Of a stretch of DNA of 64,000 nucleotides, positions 19,300 through 27,709 are shown in pieces (position 1 is the first letter of the stretch; each line of letters begins with the position of its first letter). Location of the stretch: positions 22,775-86,774 of the forward strand of contig JAABRT010000006.1 in the NCBI GenBank assembly GCA_011390805.1, in the 5' to 3' direction. The stretch comes from Gemmatimonas sp. (GTDB taxonomy: Bacteria; Gemmatimonadota; Gemmatimonadetes; Gemmatimonadales; Gemmatimonadaceae). The position numbers were made by a program, and so were the translations under genes. The notes beneath the pieces are model-generated. The model did not search any database, was not told where the DNA came from, and saw only the letters and a program-made list of their open reading frames with translations.

Positions 19300-20559
19300 A
19301 TGTTCGTTCGACGGGTTGGTTTCTGCGCTGCGCTTATCGTTGCTGCATTAGTCGGCAGTGCGTGTGCTGCGACGGGTGATTCGGAGTCGGTGGTTGCTGG
19401 TGAAGCCGTCACAGACAGCGCTGGTGTTCGCATTGTTACGCACAGCATTCAAGGTGCGGCGCTTGATGCGGTGCCAGAGTGGAGTGTTACTGGGTCTCCA
19501 GACTGGACATTCAGTCGTATTCCCGGCAGACGTAACGCAGAGCTGCTCGGCGTCACTGGCGCCGCATTTTTGAGAAACGGTTTACTCGTGCTGGGACATG
19601 GCAGTGATCGCGAGCTGCTGTTTGTTGACCAGTCGGGTTCGTATCTGCGAAGCTCGGGATCGAGTGGCAGCGGGCCGGGTCAAATGCGTGCGGTGCGCGG
19701 ACCGTTTGTATCGGCCGACAACTGGCTTGTTGTGTACGACCCCAGGCAGCGTCGCATCATGCACTACGATTCAATGGGCGGATCGGTCAAGTCGCAAACC
19801 GTTGCTGCATTCAGCACAGGCGATACGGCATTTTTCATCCGCACACTGGTTGGAGCACAAGCAGACAGGCGTGCTTTGTTCGAGCTCACACACGAAGCAT
19901 CCCGCGACGCTGACGGCGCGATCAACACGAACACGCAACTCGCGTCACTCGATGGGTCTGGCCAATGGCAACTGATCGGCCCATCACGGGCCGCCCCCTC
20001 ACTCTCGCGCCACCCACCTGGCGCCAGCGGTGCACTCGGCGCAGGCATGTCACCACTCGCTCCACGCACGATCGATGTGGTGTGCGGCAACGATATCGTC
20101 ACCACCAGCACGCATGATTTCACAGTCAATCGATCGTCGGACAATGGTGCGCTGCAGCTGAGCATCAGAACCGATCTGCAACCACGCCGCGCCAGCGTGC
20201 AGGACTTCGCGCTCGAAATGGGACGTCCTTTCACCGCCGAGCAAATGCAAAGCCCGGAGATGCAGCTCGCGGTACAACAAATGAGCAAACAGTTTTCAAA
20301 CGCTGAAGCGCCGATCGTGTCCGGGATACACTGCGATGAGCAGCGCAACATCTACACAGTGCTCGCCGAAACACCCACGCAAACCGAGCGCCGCGTACTC
20401 GTGTTCGGCGCCAACGGCGCGCTCCGCGCACAGTTCTCACTGCCGACAGACTGGCGCCTGCTCGCGATACAATCCAATCGCATGGCAGTCTTGCGCCACG
20501 ACGCCGATGACCTCGAGTCCGTCAATCTCTACCGCGTGCAACCGTTTGCCAGAGATTAA
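19300..20559 (+). CDS. 6-bladed beta-propeller lipoprotein (paralog 3)
   Basis: 419 residues. Signal peptide MFVRRVGFCAALIVAALVGS with lipobox GSAC at about residues 19-23. The mature part opens with GEAVTDSAGVRIVTHSIQ, as in many Gemmatimonadota propellers, then has ELLFVDQSGSYLRSSGSSGS followed by GPGQMRAV, the same GPG signature as the two other propellers in the window, and later RNIYTVLAETPTQTERRVLV. The last 60 residues form another blade. It is flanked by hairpin copies 2 (upstream) and 3 (downstream) and is convergent with the EF-G-like gene. Function unknown; surface sensing or binding is only a guess. Confidence 0.72.
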   Translation: MFVRRVGFCAALIVAALVGSACAATGDSESVVAGEAVTDSAGVRIVTHSIQGAALDAVPEWSVTGSPDWTFSRIPGRRNAELLGVTGAAFLRNGLLVLGHGSDRELLFVDQSGSYLRSSGSSGSGPGQMRAVRGPFVSADNWLVVYDPRQRRIMHYDSMGGSVKSQTVAAFSTGDTAFFIRTLVGAQADRRALFELTHEASRDADGAINTNTQLASLDGSGQWQLIGPSRAAPSLSRHPPGASGALGAGMSPLAPRTIDVVCGNDIVTTSTHDFTVNRSSDNGALQLSIRTDLQPRRASVQDFALEMGRPFTAEQMQSPEMQLAVQQMSKQFSNAEAPIVSGIHCDEQRNIYTVLAETPTQTERRVLVFGANGALRAQFSLPTDWRLLAIQSNRMAVLRHDADDLESVNLYRVQPFARD

Positions 20560-20630
20560 GGACCAGATACGGCCACCAGCCGAGTCACGAGCGCTAGCCT
20601 GCCCACCAGCTCGCACCTGCCATGGGCCGG

Positions 20631-20641
20631 CCCCCCCCCCC
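20631..20641. repeat. Homopolymer of eleven C
   Basis: A run of 11 consecutive C sits in the convergent spacer between the propeller and EF-G-like genes, just beside hairpin copy 3. Such tracts slip during replication and sequencing. It is not inside a gene, so no phase-variation effect on a protein is expected. Confidence 0.9.
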
Positions 20642-20650
20642 ACGGTCGCA

Positions 20651-20732
20651 GCCCGGGCGCTGGCACTCGGCCCGGGCGGCTTCTGCCGCGCAGCGGCAGT
20701 GGCAAGCCCGGACCGAGTGCCAGCGCCCGGGC
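20651..20732 (-). repeat. Dispersed hairpin element, copy 3 (3' of the EF-G-like gene)
   Basis: Read on the minus strand, arms 20732-20707 and 20676-20651 (26 bp, one mismatch) enclose a 30-nt core identical to that of copy 1. The arms (GCCCGGGCGCTGGCACTCGG on the plus strand) share only a short GC-rich base with the other copies. It lies 11 bases after the stop of the minus-strand EF-G-like gene and points the same way as that gene, as the other two copies do with theirs. Confidence 0.9.
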
Positions 20733-20743
20733 CACACACCAAC

Positions 20744-22843
20744 TCAAGACGTCTCTTGAAGCTCACGCGAGTGCTCAGCAACTACGCGCGCCGCCGCCTC
20801 AGCCGGCACCTGATCGTAGCCCGCAAAACGACGGCTAAACGTGGCGCGCCCGTGCGTCATGCTGTGCAACGGCGTGGCGTACAAGTGCAGCTCTGCCTGC
20901 GGCACCACAGCGCGCACAACAGTGCGCTTGCCGTCACCCGCCGGCTCCGTGCCGTGAATCTGTCCGCGACGTGCCGACAAATCGCCGAGCACGTCGCCGA
21001 GGAATTCATCGGGCACGGTGATTTCCAGCAGGTCGAGCGGCTCAAGCAGTATCGGTTTGCACTTGGGCGCGACAGCACGAAAGGCCAGAATGCCCGCCAT
21101 CTTGAAAGCCATTTCGTTGGAGTCTACCGAGTGCGTTGAGCCGTCATAACATTCGGCGCGAAAGTCCACGAGTGGAAAGCCGCCCAATACACCACGTGAC
21201 GCCGCTTCCTGAATGCCGCGGTCAACAGCGGGCACAAAGCGCGACGGTATCACACCACCCACGATCTTGTTTTCAAACAGATAGCCTTCGCCACGCGGCA
21301 ACGGCGCCATGCGAACCCAGCAATCACCGAACTGTCCACGACCGCCTGATTGTTTTTTGTGTTTGCCCTGCCCCGATGCACTGGCTGTAAGCGTTTCACG
21401 ATAAGCAATGCGCGGACGCGTGAGTTCGGCCTTCACTCCGAACTTTCGTTGCAATGTGGCCATCGCAATATCGAGATGCCGTTCACCCATACCGCTCACG
21501 ATTGTCTCGTGCGTGTCGGTGTCGTAGTGCACGGACAGTGTTGGGTCTTCGTCGTGCAATCGATGCAGTCCCTGCTGCAGCTTTTCTTCGTCGTTGCGTG
21601 ATTCTGCATGCACGGCGAAATGCACCAGCGGTTCGGGGAACCGAAGCTCGGGCAGACGAATGGGATGTTGCTGCGTTGAGAGCGTGTCGTTGGTGTGCGT
21701 ATTGCGCAAACGCGCCACGCACCCAATGTCACCGGCGTGCAGACTCGGCACCTCTATCCGCTCACGCCCGAGTGGCAACGAGAGATGATTGAGCTTTTCG
21801 GTGACGTCGCGTGTTGCGTTGAATACTTCATCGCCGCTCCGCACCATGCCTGAGAGCACGCGGAACATGCTCACATCGCCGACATGTGGCTCATTGGATG
21901 TCTTGAATACGATTGCCGAGAACGGGGCGTCATCGCGGGCGTGAATTTCTACCGTGTCGTTGCCTTCAGATCCAGTGAAGCCGTGCAGCTCTTCCATCTC
22001 AAATGCATTGGGCATGAGCTGTACGAGCTCAGTAAGCAATGCACGCACACCAATCATGTTTTCGCTGCTCACACAAAACAGCGGAAACAAGTCTCGGCGT
22101 TTCATTGCCTCTTTCATGCCGGCGATCGCTTCGTCACGACCAATGTCGGCGCCATTGAGATAGCGTTCGAGCAGGTCATCATCCGTTGCAGAAATCGCTT
22201 CGATGAGCTCTTGCCGGTACTGTGCAAAACGCGCTTGCTCGCTCTCGGGCACGGATGCTTCTTCGTATTCGCCCTTGCTGCCGGCGCAATACATGTAGGC
22301 CTTTTGCGTGAAGAGATTGATCACGCCACGGAAATCGCTACCGGAACCGATCGGAATCTCCACGGGAACCACGTTGGCCGTGAGTTGCGCCTTTACCTGC
22401 GCGTACACTGCATCAAAGTCAGCGGCTTCCTTGTCCATCATGGACACAACAAACAGCACCGGATCTTCACGCTCGACCGCGAGCTGAAACATGCGATCGG
22501 TGCCGACTTCCACTCCGCTTACGGCGCTGATCACGCACAACGCACCGTCTGCCGCGGAGAGTCCGGCCAGCGCGTCGCCTTGAAAGTCGAGAGCTCCGGG
22601 CGTGTCAATGAAGTTGATTTTGCTGTCCATCCATTCGGCAAATGCGAGCCCCAAGCTGATGGAAAAACCGCGTTCGATTTCTTCGGGCAGGTGATCGGTG
22701 AGCGCGGTGCCGTCGCGCACCTGGCCGTGGCGTTTGCCATTTCCGGCGGCGAAACAGAGCGCGTCTACAAGGCTCGTTTTTCCGCTGCCACCGTGGCCCA
22801 CCACGGCCACGTTCCTGATACCGGCACTGTCATACTCCCGCAT
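20744..22843 (-). CDS. Elongation factor G-like GTPase (EF-G2/FusA2 type)
   Basis: 699 residues from ATG 22843, chosen for the strong GGAGGG site 4 bases upstream; the frame is open further but without EF-G similarity. The GTPase domain has G1 GHGGSGKT (in place of GHIDAGKT of canonical EF-G), the switch region EEIERGFSISLGLAF, G3 DTPG, and G4-like MMDKEAAD. Domains II-V follow, with SIPLS-like (RIEVPSLHAGDIGCVARLRN) and domain IV (QSGGRGQFGDCWVRM; RFVPAVDRGIQEAASRGVLG). This is the divergent EF-G-like group whose translation role is uncertain; some act in ribosome recycling or stress. The last residues end in a short acidic/Ser tail. Hairpin copy 3 follows. Confidence 0.88.
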   Translation of the reverse strand: MREYDSAGIRNVAVVGHGGSGKTSLVDALCFAAGNGKRHGQVRDGTALTDHLPEEIERGFSISLGLAFAEWMDSKINFIDTPGALDFQGDALAGLSAADGALCVISAVSGVEVGTDRMFQLAVEREDPVLFVVSMMDKEAADFDAVYAQVKAQLTANVVPVEIPIGSGSDFRGVINLFTQKAYMYCAGSKGEYEEASVPESEQARFAQYRQELIEAISATDDDLLERYLNGADIGRDEAIAGMKEAMKRRDLFPLFCVSSENMIGVRALLTELVQLMPNAFEMEELHGFTGSEGNDTVEIHARDDAPFSAIVFKTSNEPHVGDVSMFRVLSGMVRSGDEVFNATRDVTEKLNHLSLPLGRERIEVPSLHAGDIGCVARLRNTHTNDTLSTQQHPIRLPELRFPEPLVHFAVHAESRNDEEKLQQGLHRLHDEDPTLSVHYDTDTHETIVSGMGERHLDIAMATLQRKFGVKAELTRPRIAYRETLTASASGQGKHKKQSGGRGQFGDCWVRMAPLPRGEGYLFENKIVGGVIPSRFVPAVDRGIQEAASRGVLGGFPLVDFRAECYDGSTHSVDSNEMAFKMAGILAFRAVAPKCKPILLEPLDLLEITVPDEFLGDVLGDLSARRGQIHGTEPAGDGKRTVVRAVVPQAELHLYATPLHSMTHGRATFSRRFAGYDQVPAEAAARVVAEHSRELQETS

Positions 22844-23246
22844 CGTCCCTCCAGGGGCGCGCGATGCTGCCACCGCGCAATCATGTCGCGCGGGACGCGG
22901 GGGCGTCCAAACCTGAAGGCGATCGCGGCCGTGGATCACACTGCCGCGTCGTCTGCTCCGGGCGTCCCCCGCGCCGCCGTGTGACGGTGGGGGTGTGGAC
23001 ACGCGTCAGGTGCCCGACAGCGGTCAGCATGCTGTAGAGAATCCCGACGTGGGGCGGATGTGATCTACATCCGTCGGTAACGAACGTGCGTCCAAATGGG
23101 CGCCATCGCAAGCAGCAGTTCAGGCGCGCTGTATTGTTGTGCAAGCAGCAGACGCCACTCCGATCTCGGCCGTTGTGACGCAGATGACAGCCGAGCTCGT
23201 CCGCTGCCGCAATGCTTCACTCTTCCCCCATTCAGGAGATGACGTG

Positions 23247-23816
23247 ATGGCCCTCTGGAAAGATCAGTCAGGCACCGCTTCGAAGCCGGTTGAAGCTGCA
23301 CCGCGAGAAGAGTTCGCGCCGGCCGCGCCCGAGTATGCGCCGCCTGTGGCGGCCGCCCCAATCCGGTCTCAGGCTTCCGATGCCAAAGAGTCGGTGATTG
23401 GCACCGACCTGTCCATCGAAGGCACTATCTCCGGCAATGGCAACGTACGCCTGGCCGGACGCTTCACGGGTGACGTGACGGTGGACGGTACGGTGAGCAT
23501 TGAGCCCGGTGCCAAGCTCGCCGGTGGTGTTCGTGCGACCACGGTAACAATCGCGGGCGAGCTCGAAGGCAACGTGCTGCAAGCATCGCGCGTGGATGTG
23601 CTGCCCTCAGGCGCGCTCACGGGAGACGTGAAAGCCGAGACACTAACAATCGCTGCGGGATCGCGAGTGCGTGGTCATATGGAATGTGGCTGGACCGATG
23701 CACCGTCGAAGTCGCGTTCGCCTTCCGCACGCATGTCGGGCAATGCGTCGTCGAGTTCGAGCTCCTCCAGCGACAACTCGGCGAAGAACGGGGCTGAGGT
23801 GAGCAGCCCCGCATGA
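23247..23816 (+). CDS. Bactofilin (polymer-forming cytoskeletal protein)
   Basis: 189 residues from ATG 23247 with AGGAGA 7 bases upstream. An Ala/Pro-rich N-terminal tail (~45 residues) leads to the bactofilin beta-helix: SVIGTDLSIEGTISGNGNVR, LAGRFTGDVTVDGTVSIEPG, AKLAGGVRATTVTIAGELEG, VLPSGALTGDVKAETLTIAA. The C-terminal ~35 residues are Ser-rich and disordered. Bactofilins polymerise without nucleotide at the inner membrane and act in cell shape, stalks or chromosome positioning. Its stop overlaps the start of the zinc-ribbon gene by 4 bases, suggesting a joint role. Confidence 0.92.
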   Translation: MALWKDQSGTASKPVEAAPREEFAPAAPEYAPPVAAAPIRSQASDAKESVIGTDLSIEGTISGNGNVRLAGRFTGDVTVDGTVSIEPGAKLAGGVRATTVTIAGELEGNVLQASRVDVLPSGALTGDVKAETLTIAAGSRVRGHMECGWTDAPSKSRSPSARMSGNASSSSSSSSDNSAKNGAEVSSPA

Positions 23817-24154
23817 GTGCCACGCGGAGCACTGCACCGGGCGCTACGCGCACCTGTCCGCACTGTCGGGCCACGGTGCTCGAGCGTGCGGTAAAGTGTC
23901 CGCAATGCCAGAAGCATTTACGCTTTGATCCCAACGCGAATACCAAGACTGTTGAAACCGTTTCGCCATTTCGCGTTGAGGGCACGATTCAACCGCCTGA
24001 CGGTGAGACGTGGGAGTACAACCTGCTGGTTGTCGTGCGCAACGCCAAAGGTGAAGAAGTGGCGCGTCAGCTTGTTGAAGTTGGTGCGCTGCCGCCGGGT
24101 GAACAGCGCACCTTTGCGCTCGCCGTGGAAGTACTGCCGTCTTCCAGGCGCTAG
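23813..24154 (+). CDS. Zinc-ribbon protein coupled to bactofilin
   Basis: 113 residues. Two CxxC pairs (TCPHCRATVLERAVKCPQCQ) form a zinc ribbon at residues 14-32. The remainder is a small beta-rich domain: TKTVETVSPFRVEGTIQPPD, ETWEYNLLVVVRNAKGEEVA, GALPPGEQRTFALAVEVLPS, read as an Ig-like fold. No signal peptide, so cytoplasmic. Translationally coupled to the bactofilin gene, so it may bind the filament or regulate its assembly; that is inference. The family is otherwise unrecognised. Confidence 0.75.
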   Translation: MSATRSTAPGATRTCPHCRATVLERAVKCPQCQKHLRFDPNANTKTVETVSPFRVEGTIQPPDGETWEYNLLVVVRNAKGEEVARQLVEVGALPPGEQRTFALAVEVLPSSRR

Positions 24155-24192
24155 AAAAAAACGCGGGCCGCTCATGTATGGGCGGCCCGCGT
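24155..24192 (-). terminator. Intrinsic terminator for the minus-strand gene at 24.2-24.8 kb
   Basis: An 11-bp perfect stem (24161-24171 with 24182-24192; arm ACGCGGGCCGC) has a 10-base loop. On the minus strand it is followed by seven T (A7 at 24155-24161), the classic intrinsic terminator form. On the plus strand it lies right after the zinc-ribbon stop but lacks a T-run. Confidence 0.85.
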
Positions 24193-24228
24193 CAGCTGTT
24201 CCTTACCATTCAGACAAAGCAGGGTGCG

Positions 24229-24786
24229 TTAGTCGCCCTCCACTTCGAAGCTGTACGCATCGGCTGCGCGTACCATATCCAGCCAGTTTGCTGCACCGGC
24301 GTCATCCATCACACCCAACGCTCCACCGCTTGATGCGGTCGCGTACAACGTGGAGAGGGTGAAACTGAGTGCGCGGTCAGTGCCTTCAGGCCAATCGGGC
24401 ATGGCGAGTCCTGCCGCCACACGACGAAGCGTGGGTCCGTTTTCGCCCAGCAGTTCTGCGGCGCGCAGCTGCAACGTCGCAATCGGAATATCGAGGTCAC
24501 ACGTTACCAACTTGCCAGCGTCGTCCCGCCACGCAGAATCACCCAGCGCGCCACGGTCAGACCACACCCCGAGGTGTCGCACAACACCACTCCGGGATTC
24601 CTCAAGTCGCTCACTCTCCACCGTTGCGGCAAGGGCTAACGCCAAAGAGTTGGCGTCGGCTTCACCGTACAGGGTCACGACTTCGCGCCTTGAGCGCGTT
24701 CCAAATGGGAGCACGGGAAGCGAGTTCACGTGCGCCAGGACTGGCGAATCGGTCCGACCGCTCTCAAGTCGGACAAGGACATCCAT
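24229..24786 (-). CDS. Hypothetical protein, 185 aa
   Basis: The codon use and length suggest a real gene, and a good intrinsic terminator follows it. The protein has no signal peptide or membrane segment. It begins MDVLVRLESGRTDSPVLAHV, contains an acidic middle (GVWSDRGALGDSAWRDDAGK) and ends in a strongly acidic tail. Segments such as IATLQLRAAELLGENGPTLR look helical. I recognise no family. It stands alone, convergent with the bactofilin pair and in the same direction as a small membrane-protein gene upstream. Confidence 0.65.
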   Translation of the reverse strand: MDVLVRLESGRTDSPVLAHVNSLPVLPFGTRSRREVVTLYGEADANSLALALAATVESERLEESRSGVVRHLGVWSDRGALGDSAWRDDAGKLVTCDLDIPIATLQLRAAELLGENGPTLRRVAAGLAMPDWPEGTDRALSFTLSTLYATASSGGALGVMDDAGAANWLDMVRAADAYSFEVEGD

Positions 24787-24930
24787 CTGTACCTCCGGGT
24801 GGCAGAAAAAATCAGGTCACGCAACAGTGCTGCATGCAATATCACGTACCTGACTGTGCTACCCGCGGGATGGCAACGTGATAAGACGCAATTGATACCT
24901 GGCGTGATGTGCCCGGATCAGTGAGTCGCC

Positions 24931-25407
24931 TCAGTAGGTCGTTGACGTAGACGGGTGCTGTTCGGGTACCCCCGAAGCCCAAGGCGTGACCAGCAAGGCG
25001 ACGGCGATGGCCAACGCGAGCGGCAGCGCACGGCCAAGACTGGTTACTACCGCGTATCCCACGCCAAATGCCGGCGGGATCACCAGCAGGTTGAGCACGG
25101 CAAAGGCCGCAGAAATAACAACGGTCATGAGCACCCGGGCCCAGCCGCGAAAGCCGCGCACAATAAGAAGCAGCAGCATGCCCCAAAGCAGAGCGACCAA
25201 CAGGTGATGCGCGAAACCCACCGCTGTCGCGACCAGCGGTTGCGCCGATCCCGGAAACTCGGAGGACTCCAGCAGCATGCGGCCGGCATTTCGGAAGGCC
25301 TTCGCGGGCTCGCCATCGCGCCAGCCGAACGCCAGCAGGGCGCCTGAGGTCGCCATGATCACCAGTAAACCGGCGGTTCCGGGTCGTGCCCTGTTCGCAG
25401 AAGCCAT
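24931..25407 (-). CDS. Small integral membrane protein
   Basis: 158 residues from ATG 25407; a TTG at 25419 is an alternative start. Four hydrophobic helices are readable: AGLLVIMATSGALLAFGW, HHLLVALLWGMLLLLIV, VVISAAFAVLNLLVIPPAFG, and ALPLALAIAVALLVTPWASG. The first loop (about 40 residues) lies between helices 1 and 2. The His pair before helix 2 and the Pro-rich helix 3 are the only notable polar features. No family recognised. It is divergent from the DUF1800 gene. Confidence 0.65.
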   Translation of the reverse strand: MASANRARPGTAGLLVIMATSGALLAFGWRDGEPAKAFRNAGRMLLESSEFPGSAQPLVATAVGFAHHLLVALLWGMLLLLIVRGFRGWARVLMTVVISAAFAVLNLLVIPPAFGVGYAVVTSLGRALPLALAIAVALLVTPWASGVPEQHPSTSTTY

Positions 25408-25549
25408 GTGCGTAAGCAATCGGGTTCCGCAGGAGACCTCAAGGTGCTGACCGCTACGGGAGCCTTGCCTGTTAACGAAGTGTCCAACAGCGCGTCTGAG
25501 CAGTGAGTCAGGGGTAGTACTTCAGAACCCACTATCGCGAGTGTCACCT

Positions 25550-27679
25550 ATGCACCACGCATCCATGCCTACCCTGCTTGCTTCGCGTTTTGCGACGCTC
25601 GCCTCAGCTGTTTTCGCGCTGAGTGTGCTCCCCGCAGTTGCTCCAGCCGCCACGATTCTGTACGCGCAGGCGGGAGCGGATGCGCAAAACACGGGACGTG
25701 AACAAACTGCCGACCAGCAGGTGCATCACGCACTCAATCGGCTGGCGTTCGGACCGCGTCCCGGTGATGTAGAGCGTGTGCGCAGCATGGGCGTCGACAC
25801 GTGGATTGAGCAGCAGTTGAATCCCGAACGCATTGATGATGCCAAAATGGAGCAGTGGCTCACCCGTTTTCCCACGCTCACCATGAGCGGTGCCGAGTTT
25901 GTAGCCAAGTATCCGCCGCCGGGACAGCAGCTGGCACGCCTCGCAGTGCAGCAGCGCACCATGGGAGAAATGCGTGGCAACACGTCGGGCGACACGCCAC
26001 GTGACGCGGTCTCGGTGTCGGCCGCCGATTCGGCACGACTGCGGGAAAGCGCCCGTGCGGGGCAGCGCGCCAGTGCAGAGATCTTTTCTGCTCGCGTCGG
26101 TCGCGCTGTGGCCAGCGAACGGCAGCTGCACGAAGTGATGGTGGATTTCTGGGCCAATCACTTCAATGTGTTCGTGGGCAAGCAGCAGGCGCGGTATTAT
26201 CTCGCGGAGTACGAACAGAACGCCCTGCGTCCACACGCACTTGGCAACTTCCGCGAGCTGCTGGGCGCGGTGGCCAAGAGTCCGGCCATGCTGCTGTACC
26301 TCGATCAGGCTCAGAGCGTAGCCGACAGCGGCCGACGCACACTGGCTCAGCCACTCGCTGCGCAGCGCAACAATCGCCGGGCAAACGGTCGTTTGTCTAC
26401 ACGCGCCATGGATCGCACGACAATCGGCGAACTGATTGATCGCGACAGACTGCCGGCGCAGCAGCGCGCGCGCATTGAAGCGCTGCCCGCGGAACAGTTG
26501 CAGCGCGTGCGCGACATGACACTCACGCAGGCGCAGCAGTACATGGCAACGTTGGTCAACAACAATCCACGTCGGCCGCGCGGCATCAATGAGAACTACG
26601 CGCGTGAACTCATGGAGCTGCACACGTTGGGCGTGGACGGTGGTTACACCCAGCAGGACGTAATGGAAGTGGCACGCGCACTCACCGGTTGGACGGTGGC
26701 GCGCGGACCGCAGGCGCGTGGCGCGCAAGCGCGTAACGCCGAGGGATTCATGTTCCGTCCCGAAGCGCATGACGCTGAGGCCAAGACCATTCTTGGTCAA
26801 TCATTTCCGGCTGGCCGAGGACAGGATGAAGGAGAACGTGTGCTCGATTTGCTCGCCAATCATCCGAGCACGGCGCGCTTTATTGCGAGCAAGCTGGTGC
26901 GACGGTTTGTCAGTGATGTGCCGCCGGAGCGCCTGGTTGAAAGAGCAGCTGAAACGTTCTTGGACACCAAGGGCGACATCCGTGAAGTCATGCGCACGAT
27001 TGTCACGAGCGACGAGTTCTTTGCGGCCGATGCCTATCGCGCCAAAGTGAAGACGCCGTTTGAGCTGGTGGTGAGTGCGTCGCGTGCTGTGGGTGCACAG
27101 CCTGATGCGACGCCGCAGACGGCACAGTTGATTGCCCGCATGGGTCAGCCGATTTACGGTCGTTCTACGCCCGATGGTTACCCCGACACGGCGGACGAGT
27201 GGATCAACACCGGTTCGATTCTGAATCGCATGAACTTTGGTCTTGTGGTTGGTGCGGGGCGTTTGCCGAACGCGCGTCCGGGCCAGTGGCCCGTTGCACG
27301 TGAGCTGCAGAACAAGACGACCGAAGAGCAGGTTGACGGGCTTGTGAAAGCACTCTTTGGCGGTGATGTGTCGGCCGATACGCGCGCAGTGTTGCTGAGC
27401 GGCGAGAATCCGTTGCTGGCGCGGGCGCCGGCGGGAAGTGATTCGTTGTTTACTGCACGTGATGATGACGACCAGGCGATGTCAGGCGCGATGTCGAATG
27501 CGATGGCTGGTACCGGATCCGTCGCGTCTGCAGCTTCGAACGCGCCGGCGATGTCTCCCGCTGAAATGCGACAGCAGCGTCAGCGTCAGCGTGGTGCCGC
27601 TGCACCGTTGCCCGACCTGAAGGGATTTCCAAAGCTCGTAGGACTCGCGTTCGGCGCCCCTGAGTTTCAGCGTCGCTAG
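25550..27679 (+). CDS. DUF1800 domain-containing secreted protein
   Basis: About 709 residues from ATG 25550 (a GTG at 25541 is possible). A signal peptide is present (ASRFATLASAVFALSVLPAV). The DUF1800 core is clear: HHALNRLAFGPRPGDVERVR, VDTWIEQQLNPERIDD, VDFWANHFNVF, ENYARELMELHTLGVDGGYT, DVMEVARALTGWTV and TFLDTKGDIREVMRTIVTSD. DUF1800 genes are nearly always followed by a DUF1501 gene, as here (30 bases apart). The biochemical role is unknown; the pair is associated with secreted or surface proteins. The C-terminal 70 residues are Gln/Arg-rich and low-complexity. Confidence 0.92.
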   Translation: MHHASMPTLLASRFATLASAVFALSVLPAVAPAATILYAQAGADAQNTGREQTADQQVHHALNRLAFGPRPGDVERVRSMGVDTWIEQQLNPERIDDAKMEQWLTRFPTLTMSGAEFVAKYPPPGQQLARLAVQQRTMGEMRGNTSGDTPRDAVSVSAADSARLRESARAGQRASAEIFSARVGRAVASERQLHEVMVDFWANHFNVFVGKQQARYYLAEYEQNALRPHALGNFRELLGAVAKSPAMLLYLDQAQSVADSGRRTLAQPLAAQRNNRRANGRLSTRAMDRTTIGELIDRDRLPAQQRARIEALPAEQLQRVRDMTLTQAQQYMATLVNNNPRRPRGINENYARELMELHTLGVDGGYTQQDVMEVARALTGWTVARGPQARGAQARNAEGFMFRPEAHDAEAKTILGQSFPAGRGQDEGERVLDLLANHPSTARFIASKLVRRFVSDVPPERLVERAAETFLDTKGDIREVMRTIVTSDEFFAADAYRAKVKTPFELVVSASRAVGAQPDATPQTAQLIARMGQPIYGRSTPDGYPDTADEWINTGSILNRMNFGLVVGAGRLPNARPGQWPVARELQNKTTEEQVDGLVKALFGGDVSADTRAVLLSGENPLLARAPAGSDSLFTARDDDDQAMSGAMSNAMAGTGSVASAASNAPAMSPAEMRQQRQRQRGAAAPLPDLKGFPKLVGLAFGAPEFQRR

Positions 27680-27709
27680 ACCATTACCGACTTTCAGAGA
27701 GGACGAGAT

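Noticed and set aside
20631..20641. C11 tract as a phase-variation switch
   Set aside because: It is between convergent genes and not in any promoter or coding region.
21884..22984. 366-residue plus-strand frame through the EF-G-like gene
   Set aside because: Antisense shadow of a well-conserved GTPase; composition is unlike a protein.
25604..26800. 398-residue minus-strand frame in the DUF1800 gene
   Set aside because: Antisense shadow; no start site or family pattern.
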